DNA of 64,000 nucleotides from Paenibacillus sp. MBLB1832 (GTDB lineage Bacteria > Bacillota > Bacilli > Paenibacillales > NBRC-103111): NCBI RefSeq assembly GCF_032271945.1, contig NZ_CP130319.1, forward strand, positions 4,855,001 to 4,919,000. The letters are read 5' to 3'. A model generated the notes under the pieces. That model made no database searches. It was not told the origin of the DNA and worked only from the letters and a program-made list of their open reading frames with translations. The position numbers were made by a program, and so were the translations under genes. Below, piece by piece: positions 8,801 to 17,805 of the stretch (its first letter is position 1; the number at the start of each line of letters is the position of its first letter).

Positions 8801-9559
8801 TCATTCTTCAGTATCTGTCTCTTGATCGGCTGCTGCTGTAGATGCCGCTGTTTGCAAAGATTGCTGATGAGCAGCAAGCGCATCTTGTCCAATGACCACT
8901 TCGCAGCGGTGAATGTTCATGCCCTGACCCGCGAATTTCGTTTCGTATTCGGTCATGACATGATCCGGATGAATGCCATCCACATGAAGATTCAGCGAAA
9001 TATTGCGCATTCTAAGCCCCATATCCGCGAAGGAATTCAAGGAGAACTCGAATAAGGATTGGGAATCGGTTTTTAGATGAATTTCACCTTTTGCATTTAA
9101 AATTTGTTGATATTTCGCCACAAATCCTGGATGCGTCAATCGTCTGCGTGCGTGCTTTTTCTTCGGCCATGGATCACTGAAGTTCAAGTAAACGCGCTCC
9201 AGCTCACCCTCTGCAAATGCTTCTTCAATGTGCTCAATATTGAAAAGCATCAACCGTAGATTCGGAATGCTGAGTACGCCTTCTTCATCTGCAGTTACTT
9301 CGTGTGCGGCTTTCGCCTTCTCACTTGCCTTCCGAATCAGCTCATCATACATGTCGACTCCAATGAAATTGATGTTCGGATATTTCTTGCTCATTTCACT
9401 AATGAAACGCCCTTTGCCCATGCCAAGCTCAGCATGAATCGGGTTATTGTTTCCGAATAACTCGGCCCATTTGCCTTTAAAATCTTTGGCATTGAGTACA
9501 ACGAGTTCCTTTTGACGTTCAATATCTTCTCTAATTCCTTTTCTACCCCGTAAACGCAT
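8801..9559 (-). CDS. trmB: tRNA (guanine-46-N7)-methyltransferase
   Basis: SAM-dependent enzyme making m7G46 in the tRNA variable loop. It has AELGMGKGRFISEM (SAM site), INFIGVDMYDELI, NLRLMLFNIEHIEEAF and FSDPWPKKKHARRRLTHPGF, the TrmB signature. At 252 residues it is longer than the usual 210-220 because of an Ala/Gln-rich, acidic C-terminal tail after about residue 225. The start is preceded by AGGAGG. It is a single-gene unit ending at a shared hairpin. Confidence 0.96.
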   Translation of the reverse strand: MRLRGRKGIREDIERQKELVVLNAKDFKGKWAELFGNNNPIHAELGMGKGRFISEMSKKYPNINFIGVDMYDELIRKASEKAKAAHEVTADEEGVLSIPNLRLMLFNIEHIEEAFAEGELERVYLNFSDPWPKKKHARRRLTHPGFVAKYQQILNAKGEIHLKTDSQSLFEFSLNSFADMGLRMRNISLNLHVDGIHPDHVMTEYETKFAGQGMNIHRCEVVIGQDALAAHQQSLQTAASTAAADQETDTEE

Positions 9560-9653
9560 TAATCATTGCCTCCTACACGAACATGCTATCGAATACAAAT
9601 CATAGTCGATTCTATGAAAAAAATCAAAGCTTTCCTAGTTATCTATGAAAGAA

Positions 9654-9677
9654 AACACCCTCCAGAATGGAAGGTGC
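9654..9677 (-). terminator. Terminator of the Gly/Thr-rich protein gene
   Basis: Stem CACC-TCCA/TGGA-GGTG with one mismatch. It is followed on the minus strand by TGTTTTC. It lies just downstream of the stop at 9698. Confidence 0.6.
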
Positions 9678-9697
9678 TTGAGAACTGTTAATTCGGT

Positions 9698-10345
9698 TTA
9701 TCTATAGCTTTCGTCTCTACCTCGGTTGCTGCTTCTCATACCAAACAGACCTAACAACCCAAGAAGACCTAACCATCCCCAGTTCATCCCTTTGGATGTA
9801 TCCGTTGTTGAATATGCTCGGTAAGAGGTACCATAAGTGCTAGGAGGTGTCGTAGATAAGCTCTTCGTACTCATCCTATCTACCGTATTCACGCTGCGAT
9901 TGACGCCTCTCTGGGCCCTTTCAGCTACATCTTCTGCTTTATCTCCTACGTTCGTGCCAAATCCATTGATATGATCCATGACACCTGTGCCTCTTGTCGT
10001 GCCATAGCCAGAATACGTATTCGGCGTTGTCAGACTGCCATTATAATTGCCCGTAGTTCCATTTCCGCTAAAATTCGGTGTATTTACACCTGTCCCCAGC
10101 CCCATGCCTGGAGCAGTCGCATCATAATTGCTGCCCGTATAGCCCGATGGCGTTGTTGTTCCTGTTCCCGTGATTGTCGTAGACCCCGTCCCTGTCCCAA
10201 GCGTACCAATCGGTGCTGTCGTTGTTCTGCCTGAATTTCCCGTATCTACGTTCATACTCAACGTACTTGCTTGTGCGCCTACCGCCCCCATACTTAAAGC
10301 TGTTGTCAATGCTACCGCCAAAGTTATCGTACGAAACTTTTTCAT
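9698..10345 (-). CDS. Secreted Gly/Thr/Ser-rich protein with C-terminal WGxxG anchor-like tail
   Basis: A 215-residue protein with a signal peptide (MKKFRTITLAVALTTALSMG, then AxA at about 24) and a long low-complexity region rich in Gly, Thr, Ser and Asn (repeated TGTGSTT, TTPSGY, GNGTTGNYNG). A conserved-looking stretch, AEDVAERAQRGVNRSVNTVDR, follows. The C-terminus is MNWGWLGLLGLLGLFGMRSSNRGR, a WGxxGxxG hydrophobic segment plus basic tail, as in WGxxGxxG-CTERM proteins. This suggests export and sorting to the membrane or spore surface. The start is the ATG 11 bases behind AGGGG. No enzymatic function is visible. Confidence 0.7.
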   Translation of the reverse strand: MKKFRTITLAVALTTALSMGAVGAQASTLSMNVDTGNSGRTTTAPIGTLGTGTGSTTITGTGTTTPSGYTGSNYDATAPGMGLGTGVNTPNFSGNGTTGNYNGSLTTPNTYSGYGTTRGTGVMDHINGFGTNVGDKAEDVAERAQRGVNRSVNTVDRMSTKSLSTTPPSTYGTSYRAYSTTDTSKGMNWGWLGLLGLLGLFGMRSSNRGRDESYR

Positions 10346-10515
10346 GTAGTCCATTTCCCCTCTCAGCTCTGTAATTGTGGTGCTTTGTTATCTTGCTCCC
10401 TTGAAGAAGGTTTTATCGGGGGACTTGTTGGAAAGGCAGGGGTCGCTTTCATGCTTGAATTTCGATACAATAAAAGGGTAAGAATAGCGATGCAAGGATA
10501 GAAAGGATACAACCC

Positions 10516-11478
10516 ATGTCTACAATCATTCAGGAATCGCCTCAACTTTGGGGAGATAAACGTTTCCATACATGGAATTACGAAATGCGCGAAGCTTTTG
10601 GCGGCAAAGTGTTCAAAGTTATGCTGGACGCTGGATTCACATGCCCCAACCGCGATGGCAAAATCGCGACCGGCGGCTGCACGTTCTGCAGCGCACGCGG
10701 ATCAGGAGACTTCGCAGGAAGCCGCCGCGACGACCTTGTTACCCAATTTAATAAAATTAGGGATCTTCAGCATCAAAAATGGCCCGAGGCCAACTATATC
10801 GGCTATTTCCAAGCCTATACGAATACGTATGCGCCTGTAGAGGAGCTGCGTGAGTATTATGAAGTGATTCTGAAACAACCTGGCGTTGTCGGCTTATCAA
10901 TTGCCACACGACCAGACTGCTTACCTGACGATGTTGTCGAATATCTAGCTGAGTTGAATCAACGAACGTATCTGTGGGTGGAAATGGGACTGCAAACCGT
11001 GCACGAATCCACCTCCGAGCTTATCAATCGCGCCCATGATAGTGAGTGCTATCTCGACGCCGTAGCTAAGCTGCGCAAACATAATATCCGCGTCTGCGCG
11101 CACATCATTTATGGTTTGCCTGGCGAGACGCACGAGATGATGCTGGACACGGGTAAAGCCGTAGCCCAAATGGATGTGCAGGGCATCAAAATTCATCTGC
11201 TGCATCTCATGCGCAAAACACCGATGGTGAAGCAGTACGAAGCAGGTCTGTTGCAGTTTTTAGAGAAGGATGAATATGTGAAACTGATTGTCGACACACT
11301 TGAGATTTTGCCGCCAGAGATGATCGTTCATCGCCTCACGGGCGATGCGCCGCGGGATCTGCTGATCGGACCGATGTGGAGTTTGAAGAAATGGGAAGTT
11401 TTGAACGCGTTCGATAAGCTGCTGATAGAGCGAAATACGTGGCAAGGGAAGTATTGGGCGGGGAAGGATGTTAAATAA
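10516..11478 (+). CDS. ytqA: Radical SAM protein YtqA (MnmL-like)
   Basis: TIGR01212-type radical SAM protein. The cluster cysteines are at 43, 55 and 58 (CPNRDG...GGCTFC), the CX11CX2C spacing of this group. Further marks are GYFQAYTNTYAP, LSIATRPDCLPDDV, WVEMGLQTVHEST and HIIYGLPGETHEMM. At 320 residues it is full length. The methyltransferase MnmM/YtqB follows on the same strand, as in Bacillus subtilis. There, as I recall it, ytqA and ytqB act in tRNA wobble uridine (mnm5s2U) synthesis. A terminator between the two genes here suggests partly separate transcription. Confidence 0.88.
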   Translation: MSTIIQESPQLWGDKRFHTWNYEMREAFGGKVFKVMLDAGFTCPNRDGKIATGGCTFCSARGSGDFAGSRRDDLVTQFNKIRDLQHQKWPEANYIGYFQAYTNTYAPVEELREYYEVILKQPGVVGLSIATRPDCLPDDVVEYLAELNQRTYLWVEMGLQTVHESTSELINRAHDSECYLDAVAKLRKHNIRVCAHIIYGLPGETHEMMLDTGKAVAQMDVQGIKIHLLHLMRKTPMVKQYEAGLLQFLEKDEYVKLIVDTLEILPPEMIVHRLTGDAPRDLLIGPMWSLKKWEVLNAFDKLLIERNTWQGKYWAGKDVK

Positions 11479-11486
11479 GCCGAAAT

Positions 11487-11516
11487 GAGCATTCTGGAGC
11501 AGGATGCTCTTTTTTC
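11487..11516 (+). terminator. Terminator downstream of ytqA
   Basis: Stem GAGCAT/ATGCTC followed by six T on the plus strand, 9 bases after the ytqA stop. Confidence 0.7.
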
Positions 11517-11567
11517 CGTAGAGCGAAGAGCTGTGGCGGCTGAGAGGCAGGACGGGCAGAGCGAGAG

Positions 11568-11593
11568 CTTTAACGCTTTTTTGGGCGTTAAAG
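11568..11593. other. Perfect hairpin upstream of mnmM
   Basis: A 9-bp perfect stem CTTTAACGC/GCGTTAAAG with a T-rich loop. It lies about 85 bases before the mnmM start and could shape its leader or act as a second terminator. No T tract follows on either strand. Confidence 0.5.
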
Positions 11594-11677
11594 TAGAGCG
11601 CATGGCGCCTTGGTGCGTCGTTAGGGCCCGATCTGACTGCAATTCACACGATCACCTAACATTGGAGGTATTTATAT

Positions 11678-12250
11678 ATGGGTTTCGTATCTGTTCTGAG
11701 TTATGCACATCAACTCATCCAGCAGCGTGTCCAGCCTGGCGACACGGTCATTGACGCTACGCTGGGCACTGGCGTAGACGCCGCCTTTATGGCGAAGCTC
11801 GTCGGCCCACGCGGCAGCGTGTACGGCTTCGACATCCAGCAGGCCGCGCTGGATCAAACGGGGCAGCGTCTGGCGAAAGAATCGCCAGACGCGCACGTAG
11901 TCATGAGCTTATGCAGCCATGCGCTCATGGAAGCGGCGGTGCCGCAAGACCGCCACGGCAAGGTCGCGGCGGTCACGTTTAACCTCGGCTACCTGCCAGG
12001 AGCCGAGACTAGCATTATCACCGAGCAGGAATCGACCATTCCTGCTCTTGAAGCTGCGCTCCGCCTGCTGCGCAAAGGCGGCATCGTGACCATCGTGCTG
12101 TACAGCGGGCACGATGGCGGATCCGAAGAAGCCGCGGCGGTGGAACGCTGGGCTTCCGCTCTTCCGCTCGCAGCATTCCAAGTGCTGCGGTATCAATTTG
12201 CCAATCGCAGCGCATCCGCTCCCTATCTCTTAGCTCTAGAAAAAAGATAG
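11678..12250 (+). CDS. mnmM: tRNA nm5U34 methyltransferase MnmM (YtqB)
   Basis: Small Rossmann-fold SAM methyltransferase of 190 residues. It has VIDATLGTGVDAAFMAKLVG (SAM motif I), VYGFDIQQAALDQT (motif II acidic residue) and VTFNLGYLPGAE, the NLGYLPG signature of the YtqB/MnmM group. In B. subtilis this enzyme methylates nm5U34 to mnm5U34 in tRNAs. The start follows TTGGAGG. It is paired with ytqA upstream. The gene is clearly more GC-rich than its neighbours, with many GGC/GCG codons, but looks intact. Confidence 0.88.
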   Translation: MGFVSVLSYAHQLIQQRVQPGDTVIDATLGTGVDAAFMAKLVGPRGSVYGFDIQQAALDQTGQRLAKESPDAHVVMSLCSHALMEAAVPQDRHGKVAAVTFNLGYLPGAETSIITEQESTIPALEAALRLLRKGGIVTIVLYSGHDGGSEEAAAVERWASALPLAAFQVLRYQFANRSASAPYLLALEKR

Positions 12251-12256
12251 CCGCAT

Positions 12257-12265
12257 GATATAATG
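12257..12265 (+). promoter_or_regulatory. Extended -10 promoter of manA
   Basis: TGATATAAT, a perfect -10 with an extended TGn element. The -35 region is poor. Transcription would start near 12272, about 54 bases before the manA ATG. Confidence 0.6.
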
Positions 12266-12325
12266 CTAGAGAGTAATTATCATAGGCTGATTGTATAAAG
12301 AGACTAGGGGAAAGTAGGGATCGTT

Positions 12326-13291
12326 ATGAAATCATACCCGCTTCAATTTCAACCAGAGATGAAAGAACGTGTTTGGGGAGGCAGAACCCTTGAACGATTT
12401 GGCTTTGAGCTGCCAGAAGGCGCGATTGGCGAAGGCTGGATGATTGGAGATCACCCGAACGGCACAACGAAGGTCGTTAATGGCGAGTTGGCAGGATTAG
12501 GTCTAGATGAAATTCGTGAAAACTACGGCAAAACTCTGTTCGGTACAAAAGGATTTTCCGAGAAAAATGGTCGTTTCCCGCTTCTAATCAAACTGCTCGA
12601 TTGTGAAGACGATCTCTCCGTTCAGGTTCATCCGAACGATCACTATGAGAACCTTGCTCCAGGTGAGCTAGGCAAAACAGAAATGTGGTACATTCTCGAT
12701 GCGAAACCAGGTGCCAAAATCATCTACGGGATGAATAAAGGCGTAACACGTGAAAGCCTTGCAGACGCCATTGCGGAGAACCGCATTATGGACTGTTTAC
12801 AAGAAGTTCCTGTTGAAGCTGGCGATTCTTTCTACATACCTGCTGGAACGGTACATGCGCTTGGCGCGGGTGTTCTGGTAGCCGAAATTCAACAAAACTC
12901 CGATACGACCTACCGCTTGTATGACTATAACCGTCCAGGCTTGGATGGCAAAATGCGTGAGCTGCACATCGAGGATTCCCTTAACGTGATCGCCTATGAA
13001 GGCTCAGGCTCTACGCGGATGAAAACCAATTTGACAGAACCAGGCACATGGTTGACGCTTGCGTCCTCTCCTTTTTTCACGGTAGAAAAAGGACTTGTAG
13101 GTCCACAATGGGAGCTTACTACAACTCCTGACAGCTTCGTAATCCTTGTGATTGCGGACGGCAACGGAACGCTTCAATGGTCTGATGGTCAAATCGCAAC
13201 AAAACCTGGCGACTGCTTCTTGCTTCCTGCTGATTTGGGCAGCTATTGCTTAGAAGGCAGCATGACTGTCATTCGCAGTTATCTGCCATAA
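12326..13291 (+). CDS. manA: Mannose-6-phosphate isomerase, class I
   Basis: Zinc-dependent cupin enzyme interconverting mannose-6-P and fructose-6-P, which feeds GDP-mannose or mannose use. It has FQPEMKERVWGGRTLERFG, LLIKLLDCEDDLSVQVHPND (zinc His and substrate), GKTEMWYILDA and YIPAGTVHALGAGVLVAEIQ (zinc ligands). At 321 residues it is the short Firmicute form. It has its own extended -10 promoter and ends at a terminator shared with the convergent IMP dehydrogenase. Confidence 0.95.
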   Translation: MKSYPLQFQPEMKERVWGGRTLERFGFELPEGAIGEGWMIGDHPNGTTKVVNGELAGLGLDEIRENYGKTLFGTKGFSEKNGRFPLLIKLLDCEDDLSVQVHPNDHYENLAPGELGKTEMWYILDAKPGAKIIYGMNKGVTRESLADAIAENRIMDCLQEVPVEAGDSFYIPAGTVHALGAGVLVAEIQQNSDTTYRLYDYNRPGLDGKMRELHIEDSLNVIAYEGSGSTRMKTNLTEPGTWLTLASSPFFTVEKGLVGPQWELTTTPDSFVILVIADGNGTLQWSDGQIATKPGDCFLLPADLGSYCLEGSMTVIRSYLP

Positions 13292-13296
13292 CAAAT

Positions 13297-13345
13297 GAAA
13301 AAGCTCTCTGATCCCGCCTTAAAGGCATGGTCAGAGAGCTTTTTA
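13297..13345. terminator. Bidirectional terminator between manA and guaB
   Basis: Stem AAAAAGCTCTCTGA/TCAGAGAGCTTTTT with an internal loop. T tracts are present on both strands. Confidence 0.9.
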
Positions 13346-13356
13346 TTTAGGCTGGC

Positions 13357-14856
13357 CTATTCTTCCGAAAGGCTGCTTTCTTTCAGGATAACGTCATGCG
13401 CGCCGCCTTCAACCAGACTCGTCGCCGAAACAAGCGCGATCCGCGCATTGTTTTTGAGCTCGTCCAGCGTCAACGAACCGCAATTGCACATGGTGGATTT
13501 GATTTTACCTAGTGTCTTGTCCAGGTTCTCCTGCAAACTTCCCGCATATGGAACGTAGGAATCGACGCCTTCTTCGAATAAAAGCTTGCTCTTGCCGCCA
13601 GTGTCATAGCGCTGCCAGTTCCGAGCACGGTTGGAGCCTTCGCCCCAGTATTCTTTCACGAAATTGTTGCCGACTTTCAGCTTTCTAGTTGGGCTCTCAT
13701 CGAAACGAGCGAAATATCTGCCCAACATTACGAAGTCTGCACCCATAGCCAGCGCCAATGTCACGTGGTAGTCGTGTACAATACCACCATCGGAGCAAAT
13801 CGGAATGTATGTGCCTGTTTCTCTGAAGTATTCGTCTCTCGCTTCAACCACTTCCATGATAGCAGATGCTTGGCCGCGGCCAATCCCTTTCTGCTCGCGC
13901 GTGATACAAATCGAACCGCCGCCGATTCCCACTTTGACGAAGTCCGCACCGGACTCCACCAGGTAGAGGAAGCCTTCACGATCGACAACGTTCCCCGCAC
14001 CGATTTTCACATCAAAATTCTGCTTCACATACTGCACCGTCTCACGCTGCCATTCGCTGTAACCGTCTGAAGAATCGATAACAAGAATGTCTACGCCAGC
14101 TTCAACAAGCGCAGGAACTCGCTCTGTATAATCCTTCGTATTGATACCCGCACCAACAATGTAACTCTTGTTCTTATCGAGAAGCTCCATGGGATTCTCT
14201 TTGTGCTCATCATAATCTTTGCGGAACACAAGTGTATCCAGATTGCCATTCTCGTCCACGATCGGCAAGCAGTTCAACTTATGATCCCAGATCAGGTTAT
14301 TCGCTTCCGAAAGCGTAATGCCAGACTTGCCGTATACTAATTTCTCAAACGGTGTCATGAACTCCGAAATTCTGCGTTCTTGGGAATCGCGGCTTTTCCG
14401 GTAGTCACGGCCCGTAACGATGCCTAACAATTTTCCGTTCGCTGTGCCATCGTCTGTAATCGCAACTGTAGAGTGGCCTGTCTCCTCTTTCAAAGCAAGT
14501 ATATCACTGAGCGTATGTTCTGGCGTCAAGTTGGAGCGGCTTACAACAAAACCAGCCTTGTACCCTTTGACTTTGCGCACCATCTGAGCTTCTGACTCAA
14601 TCGATTGCGAGCCAAAAATAAACGAAATCCCGCCACTACGCGCCAAAGCAATCGCCATTCCATCATCGGATACAGCTTGCATGACAGCAGAAGAAAACGG
14701 GATATTCAATGAGATTGCCGGCTCCTCACCCCTATTGAATTTAACTAGTGGTGTCTTCAATTTCACATTCGCAGGTGTACATGCCTTCGTCGTCAGGTTA
14801 GGAATCAACAGAAACTCACTAAACGTACGCGACGGTTCCATATAATACGTAGCCAC
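13357..14856 (-). CDS. guaB: IMP dehydrogenase, Tritrichomonas-like clade
   Basis: Oxidises IMP to XMP, the committed step to GMP. The catalytic loop is [20 protein letters not shown] (Cys in SICITRE). The flap is [11 protein letters not shown] with the Arg-Tyr pair, and two CBS domains lie at about 100-220. The best start is GTG at 14856 behind AGGAGGAAATTGTAAA, giving 499 residues; upstream in-frame ATGs have no ribosome site. Motifs such as [32 protein letters not shown] and [12 protein letters not shown] closely resemble the Tritrichomonas foetus enzyme as I recall it, rather than the usual Bacillus GuaB, whose loop reads GPGSICTTR. Whether a second, canonical guaB exists elsewhere cannot be seen. 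Confidence 0.93.
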   Translation of the reverse strand: MATYYMEPSRTFSEFLLIPNLTTKACTPANVKLKTPLVKFNRGEEPAISLNIPFSSAVMQAVSDDGMAIALARSGGISFIFGSQSIESEAQMVRKVKGYKAGFVVSRSNLTPEHTLSDILALKEETGHSTVAITDDGTANGKLLGIVTGRDYRKSRDSQERRISEFMTPFEKLVYGKSGITLSEANNLIWDHKLNCLPIVDENGNLDTLVFRKDYDEHKENPMELLDKNKSYIVGAGINTKDYTERVPALVEAGVDILVIDSSDGYSEWQRETVQYVKQNFDVKIGAGNVVDREGFLYLVESGADFVKVGIGGGSICITREQKGIGRGQASAIMEVVEARDEYFRETGTYIPICSDGGIVHDYHVTLALAMGADFVMLGRYFARFDESPTRKLKVGNNFVKEYWGEGSNRARNWQRYDTGGKSKLLFEEGVDSYVPYAGSLQENLDKTLGKIKSTMCNCGSLTLDELKNNARIALVSATSLVEGGAHDVILKESSLSEE

Positions 14857-15020
14857 TTTACAATTTCCTCCTAATATAGGGATCTTTGAGTGTAGCTCAA
14901 AGTCTCTCATTTGATTGATCCACAGATAAATTTTATAAATCTTATCACTGAACGGCACCTGTGGTCAATGGGTTTTTCAGGGAAATGTTCAGAAGGCTGG
15001 TAATCTAGCCGAATTATCTT

Positions 15021-15446
15021 TTATTTTGTCCAAATTTGCGGCTCGGAACCTTCTTTGGAATACTCAATACGGGTTGGTGTAATGTCCAGCACGATATAGT
15101 TAGGGTCATGAGGACCCTCGAACCATTGCTTCATGTCATCCTTCCAGAGCTTCTCACGAAGCGCATTATCGGATGAGATCGTGGCCGTAGCCTGAATTTG
15201 TAAAATATACGGCGTCGACTTGCCGTCAAAGCCCACCAGAATGTGGACATGCGGATTCGCGGCTACTTCCTCTACCTTATCTGTGTTGCGGCTAGACGTT
15301 AAATAAATGGTCATTCCTTCATGAAGTAAGGCCATATAACGGACCTTGGGCTTGTCGCCGTCCACTGTCGCGAAGGAGCAAACCGGATTGGCGCTCAGCA
15401 CCTGGATGATTTGTTCTTCAAGCTGTGTGTATTTTGTTTCAATCAT
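15021..15446 (-). CDS. Pyridoxamine 5'-phosphate oxidase-family flavin-binding protein
   Basis: Small split-barrel FMN-binding protein of 141 residues. The first half, QVLSANPVCSFATVDGDKPKVRYMALLHEG, and TSRNTDKVEEVAANPHVHILVGF are typical of the general-stress-protein-26/PPOX group. The start is the ATG behind AAAGGAGATGTCACA; the longest frame begins at a TTG that precedes the ribosome site. The substrate is unknown; relatives bind FMN, haem or F420. It lies upstream of the IMP dehydrogenase gene on the same strand, with about 160 bases between them. Confidence 0.8.
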   Translation of the reverse strand: MIETKYTQLEEQIIQVLSANPVCSFATVDGDKPKVRYMALLHEGMTIYLTSSRNTDKVEEVAANPHVHILVGFDGKSTPYILQIQATATISSDNALREKLWKDDMKQWFEGPHDPNYIVLDITPTRIEYSKEGSEPQIWTK

Positions 15447-15500
15447 TGTGACATCTCCTTTCAATTTGCATGAACTACCCTAGATTACCCAGATTGGGCG

Positions 15501-15530
15501 AAAAATACCCCTCACGGCGGCCGTGAGGGG
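15501..15530 (-). terminator. Terminator of the B12-radical SAM gene
   Basis: Perfect 10-bp stem CCCCTCACGG/CCGTGAGGGG with loop CGG, followed on the minus strand by TATTTTT. Confidence 0.9.
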
Positions 15531-15539
15531 CATGAAAAA

Positions 15540-17303
15540 TTAAATTGTCGCCAGCTGCTGCAGCGGCATCGTGTAGTAGGACGCGGCCTTCTGCGCGTCT
15601 GGCGGGAAGTGCACGACGAGCAGCTCGCGGCTGCTTTCGTCGATGACGCCGCTTTGCAGGTACGTCTGCAAAGCGAACGGCATGACCTCAAGCATGGCAT
15701 GCTTGTGCAGGTCTTTCTCGTTGATGCGGAGGCTGTGAAAGTCTCCGCTCACGAGCTCAGGCTGCTCTGCGATCAGCTTGAGGTACGCATTCTGCTCGGA
15801 CTTCTCCAAGGTGAAGTCCCACCAGATTTTGCGTGGCTTATATTTATGGCCGAGGAAGTAGTCGAGCTTCATCAAGCCTTCGATGATGTGCAGGTTTTTC
15901 GTGCTGCGATTGAGTAGGAACTCGCGCAAGCGTGTGAACAAATCTTCGAGCTGATGCCCGATCTTCTGCCACCCGCGGCCTTCCCAGAAGTCCCCGAATT
16001 CTTGGAAAAAGTCGAATGCGGACGCGAACTCATTCGCGATTAAATGCTTTACCGTATGATCCATCCGGTGGGCGTTCCAGTACTTCTCAAGCACATCCTC
16101 GACGCGCTTGATACGAATGAGATCGGTAAATGGCAAAATGTCGTTGCCAAGAATCTCGTAAGGCGCATGGTCCATGTATACGTAGCCGTATTTATGCGCA
16201 TCGTTGCGCATGCCGGTACCGCGCAGCATTTTGAGGAAACCGAGTTGCAGCTCCTCAGGACCTAGCTCGAACACGTCGTTGAACGTTTTACGGAACGAGT
16301 TGTAGTCCTCTTCCGGCAGTCCTGCGATTAGATCGAGATGCTGGTCGATTTTGAGGCTGTTTTTCACCTTGGACACGGTACGGCTGAGCTTAGCAAAATT
16401 TTGTCGGCGCTGGACGAGTTCATTCGTTGTGTCATTGGTCGATTGCACTCCAATTTCAAAACGGAACGTACCCGGAGGGGCATTTTCAGCTAAATAGTCC
16501 AGCACTTCAGGTCGCATAATGTCCGCGGTAATCTCAAATTGAAATACGACGCCGCGATGATTCTGAATGAGGAAATCAAAAATTTCCATCGCATAGTCCC
16601 GCTTAATGTTAAACGTCCGATCCACGAATTTAATCAGCTTCGCGCCTGAGTCGATAAGGTACAGCAGATCTGACTTTGTTCGCTCCATGTCAAAATACCG
16701 CACACCCACCTCAATACTCGATAGGCAGAACTGGCAAGAAAACGGACAGCCGCGGCTTGTCTCGAAATATACGACACGATTGGCTAGGCTCGGAAGGTCC
16801 TCCTTAAAGCGATGCGGTGATGGGATATCGTCCAGCTTCAGCTTCGGTCTGCTTGGCATAAGCACGACTTCTTGCTCTTTGCGATAGGCAAGGCCATAGA
16901 CAAAGTGGTATTTGCGCGTTGTTGAAATCTCTGTTAGCAGTTGGTGGAATGTTTCTTCCCCTTCGCCCATGACAATGAAATCGACCTCAGGGATACGGTT
17001 CATCCAGTAGTCGGTGTCATACGAAACCTCGGGCCCGCCAAGGACAATGAGGATCTCGGGACGGATTTTTTTGATCATTTTGATAATATGAATCGTTTCT
17101 TCAATGTTCCATATATAACACGAAAAGCCCAACACATCTGGCGCCTTCTGATAAATATCAGAGACGACATTCATGACGGGATCTTTAATCGTATATTCCG
17201 AAATTTCAACATCGAAATCCTTCTCGCAGAACGCTTTCAGGTAGCGCAGCGCCAAGGAGGTATGAATGAATTTGGCATTCAGTGTAGATACAAGTACTTT
17301 CAT
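15540..17303 (-). CDS. B12-binding-domain radical SAM protein (DUF4080-type)
   Basis: Cobalamin-binding domain at about residues 1-140 (MKVLVSTLNAKFIHTSLALR, VLGFSCYIWNIEETI, ILIVLGGPEVSYD), then a radical SAM domain with RGCPFSCQFCLSS, where CxxxCxxC binds the 4Fe-4S cluster. LRGTGMRND and a C-terminal helical region follow. The B12 domain appears to lack the DxHxxG cobalamin-ligand motif. The start chosen is the ATG 10 bases behind GAGG; a longer frame adds 31 unconvincing residues. Length is 587. Related Firmicute proteins are uncharacterised, so the substrate is unknown. It is a single gene with its own terminator. Confidence 0.82.
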   Translation of the reverse strand: MKVLVSTLNAKFIHTSLALRYLKAFCEKDFDVEISEYTIKDPVMNVVSDIYQKAPDVLGFSCYIWNIEETIHIIKMIKKIRPEILIVLGGPEVSYDTDYWMNRIPEVDFIVMGEGEETFHQLLTEISTTRKYHFVYGLAYRKEQEVVLMPSRPKLKLDDIPSPHRFKEDLPSLANRVVYFETSRGCPFSCQFCLSSIEVGVRYFDMERTKSDLLYLIDSGAKLIKFVDRTFNIKRDYAMEIFDFLIQNHRGVVFQFEITADIMRPEVLDYLAENAPPGTFRFEIGVQSTNDTTNELVQRRQNFAKLSRTVSKVKNSLKIDQHLDLIAGLPEEDYNSFRKTFNDVFELGPEELQLGFLKMLRGTGMRNDAHKYGYVYMDHAPYEILGNDILPFTDLIRIKRVEDVLEKYWNAHRMDHTVKHLIANEFASAFDFFQEFGDFWEGRGWQKIGHQLEDLFTRLREFLLNRSTKNLHIIEGLMKLDYFLGHKYKPRKIWWDFTLEKSEQNAYLKLIAEQPELVSGDFHSLRINEKDLHKHAMLEVMPFALQTYLQSGVIDESSRELLVVHFPPDAQKAASYYTMPLQQLATI

Positions 17304-17407
17304 GTTCCTAAAACCTCGTTTATTCTGGGTTATCGTGCCTTCTAATTCTACACGAAAACCAAGGAAATACAAAGGCAGAAGCAGAGATTCAAGCAAAGAT
17401 TCAAGAG

Positions 17408-17632
17408 CTAAAGCACCATATCGTCGTCCAAATGCGGAGCTTCGTACGGAAATTGTAAGTAAGAAGCTTCTTCGATCGCCTGCTTCCAGCGCTCCGCGTG
17501 GGAGATGAGTTGCTGCTCAACGGCTTGAATGCGCTGATGGATTTCGCTGGTGTTCTCTGTTGGACCCTGCTGCAGCGCCTGTTGCAAGGATGTGCGTTCT
17601 TCAAACCACTGCGTTAACTGGTATAAAAGCAT
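17408..17632 (-). CDS. Small hypothetical protein, helical
   Basis: 74 residues, Gln/Glu-rich and probably helical (LQQALQQGPTENTSEIHQRIQAVEQQL), with an acidic end, PHLDDDMVL. It begins 13 bases behind AGGCGGG and lies about 100 bases upstream of the B12-radical SAM gene on the same strand, so the two may be cotranscribed. No family is recognised. Composition fits the neighbouring coding DNA. Confidence 0.55.
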   Translation of the reverse strand: MLLYQLTQWFEERTSLQQALQQGPTENTSEIHQRIQAVEQQLISHAERWKQAIEEASYLQFPYEAPHLDDDMVL

Positions 17633-17805
17633 GGGATTGCCCGCCTTTTCTAGTAGGATGGATGATAGCCTGTACAGGCTAGTGTTCCCTGAAATTGGCG
17701 GGTGTATTCGGGCTCGGGCTTAGCTCAGGTGGGAGAAAGATGCGGTGTTGGCCGAGAATGATGGTAAGATGATCTTAGACAATATCAACTTATAGGAGGA
17801 TTTGG

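Noticed and set aside
14857-15020. Possible purine riboswitch ahead of guaB
   Set aside because: No conserved three-way junction pattern could be found.
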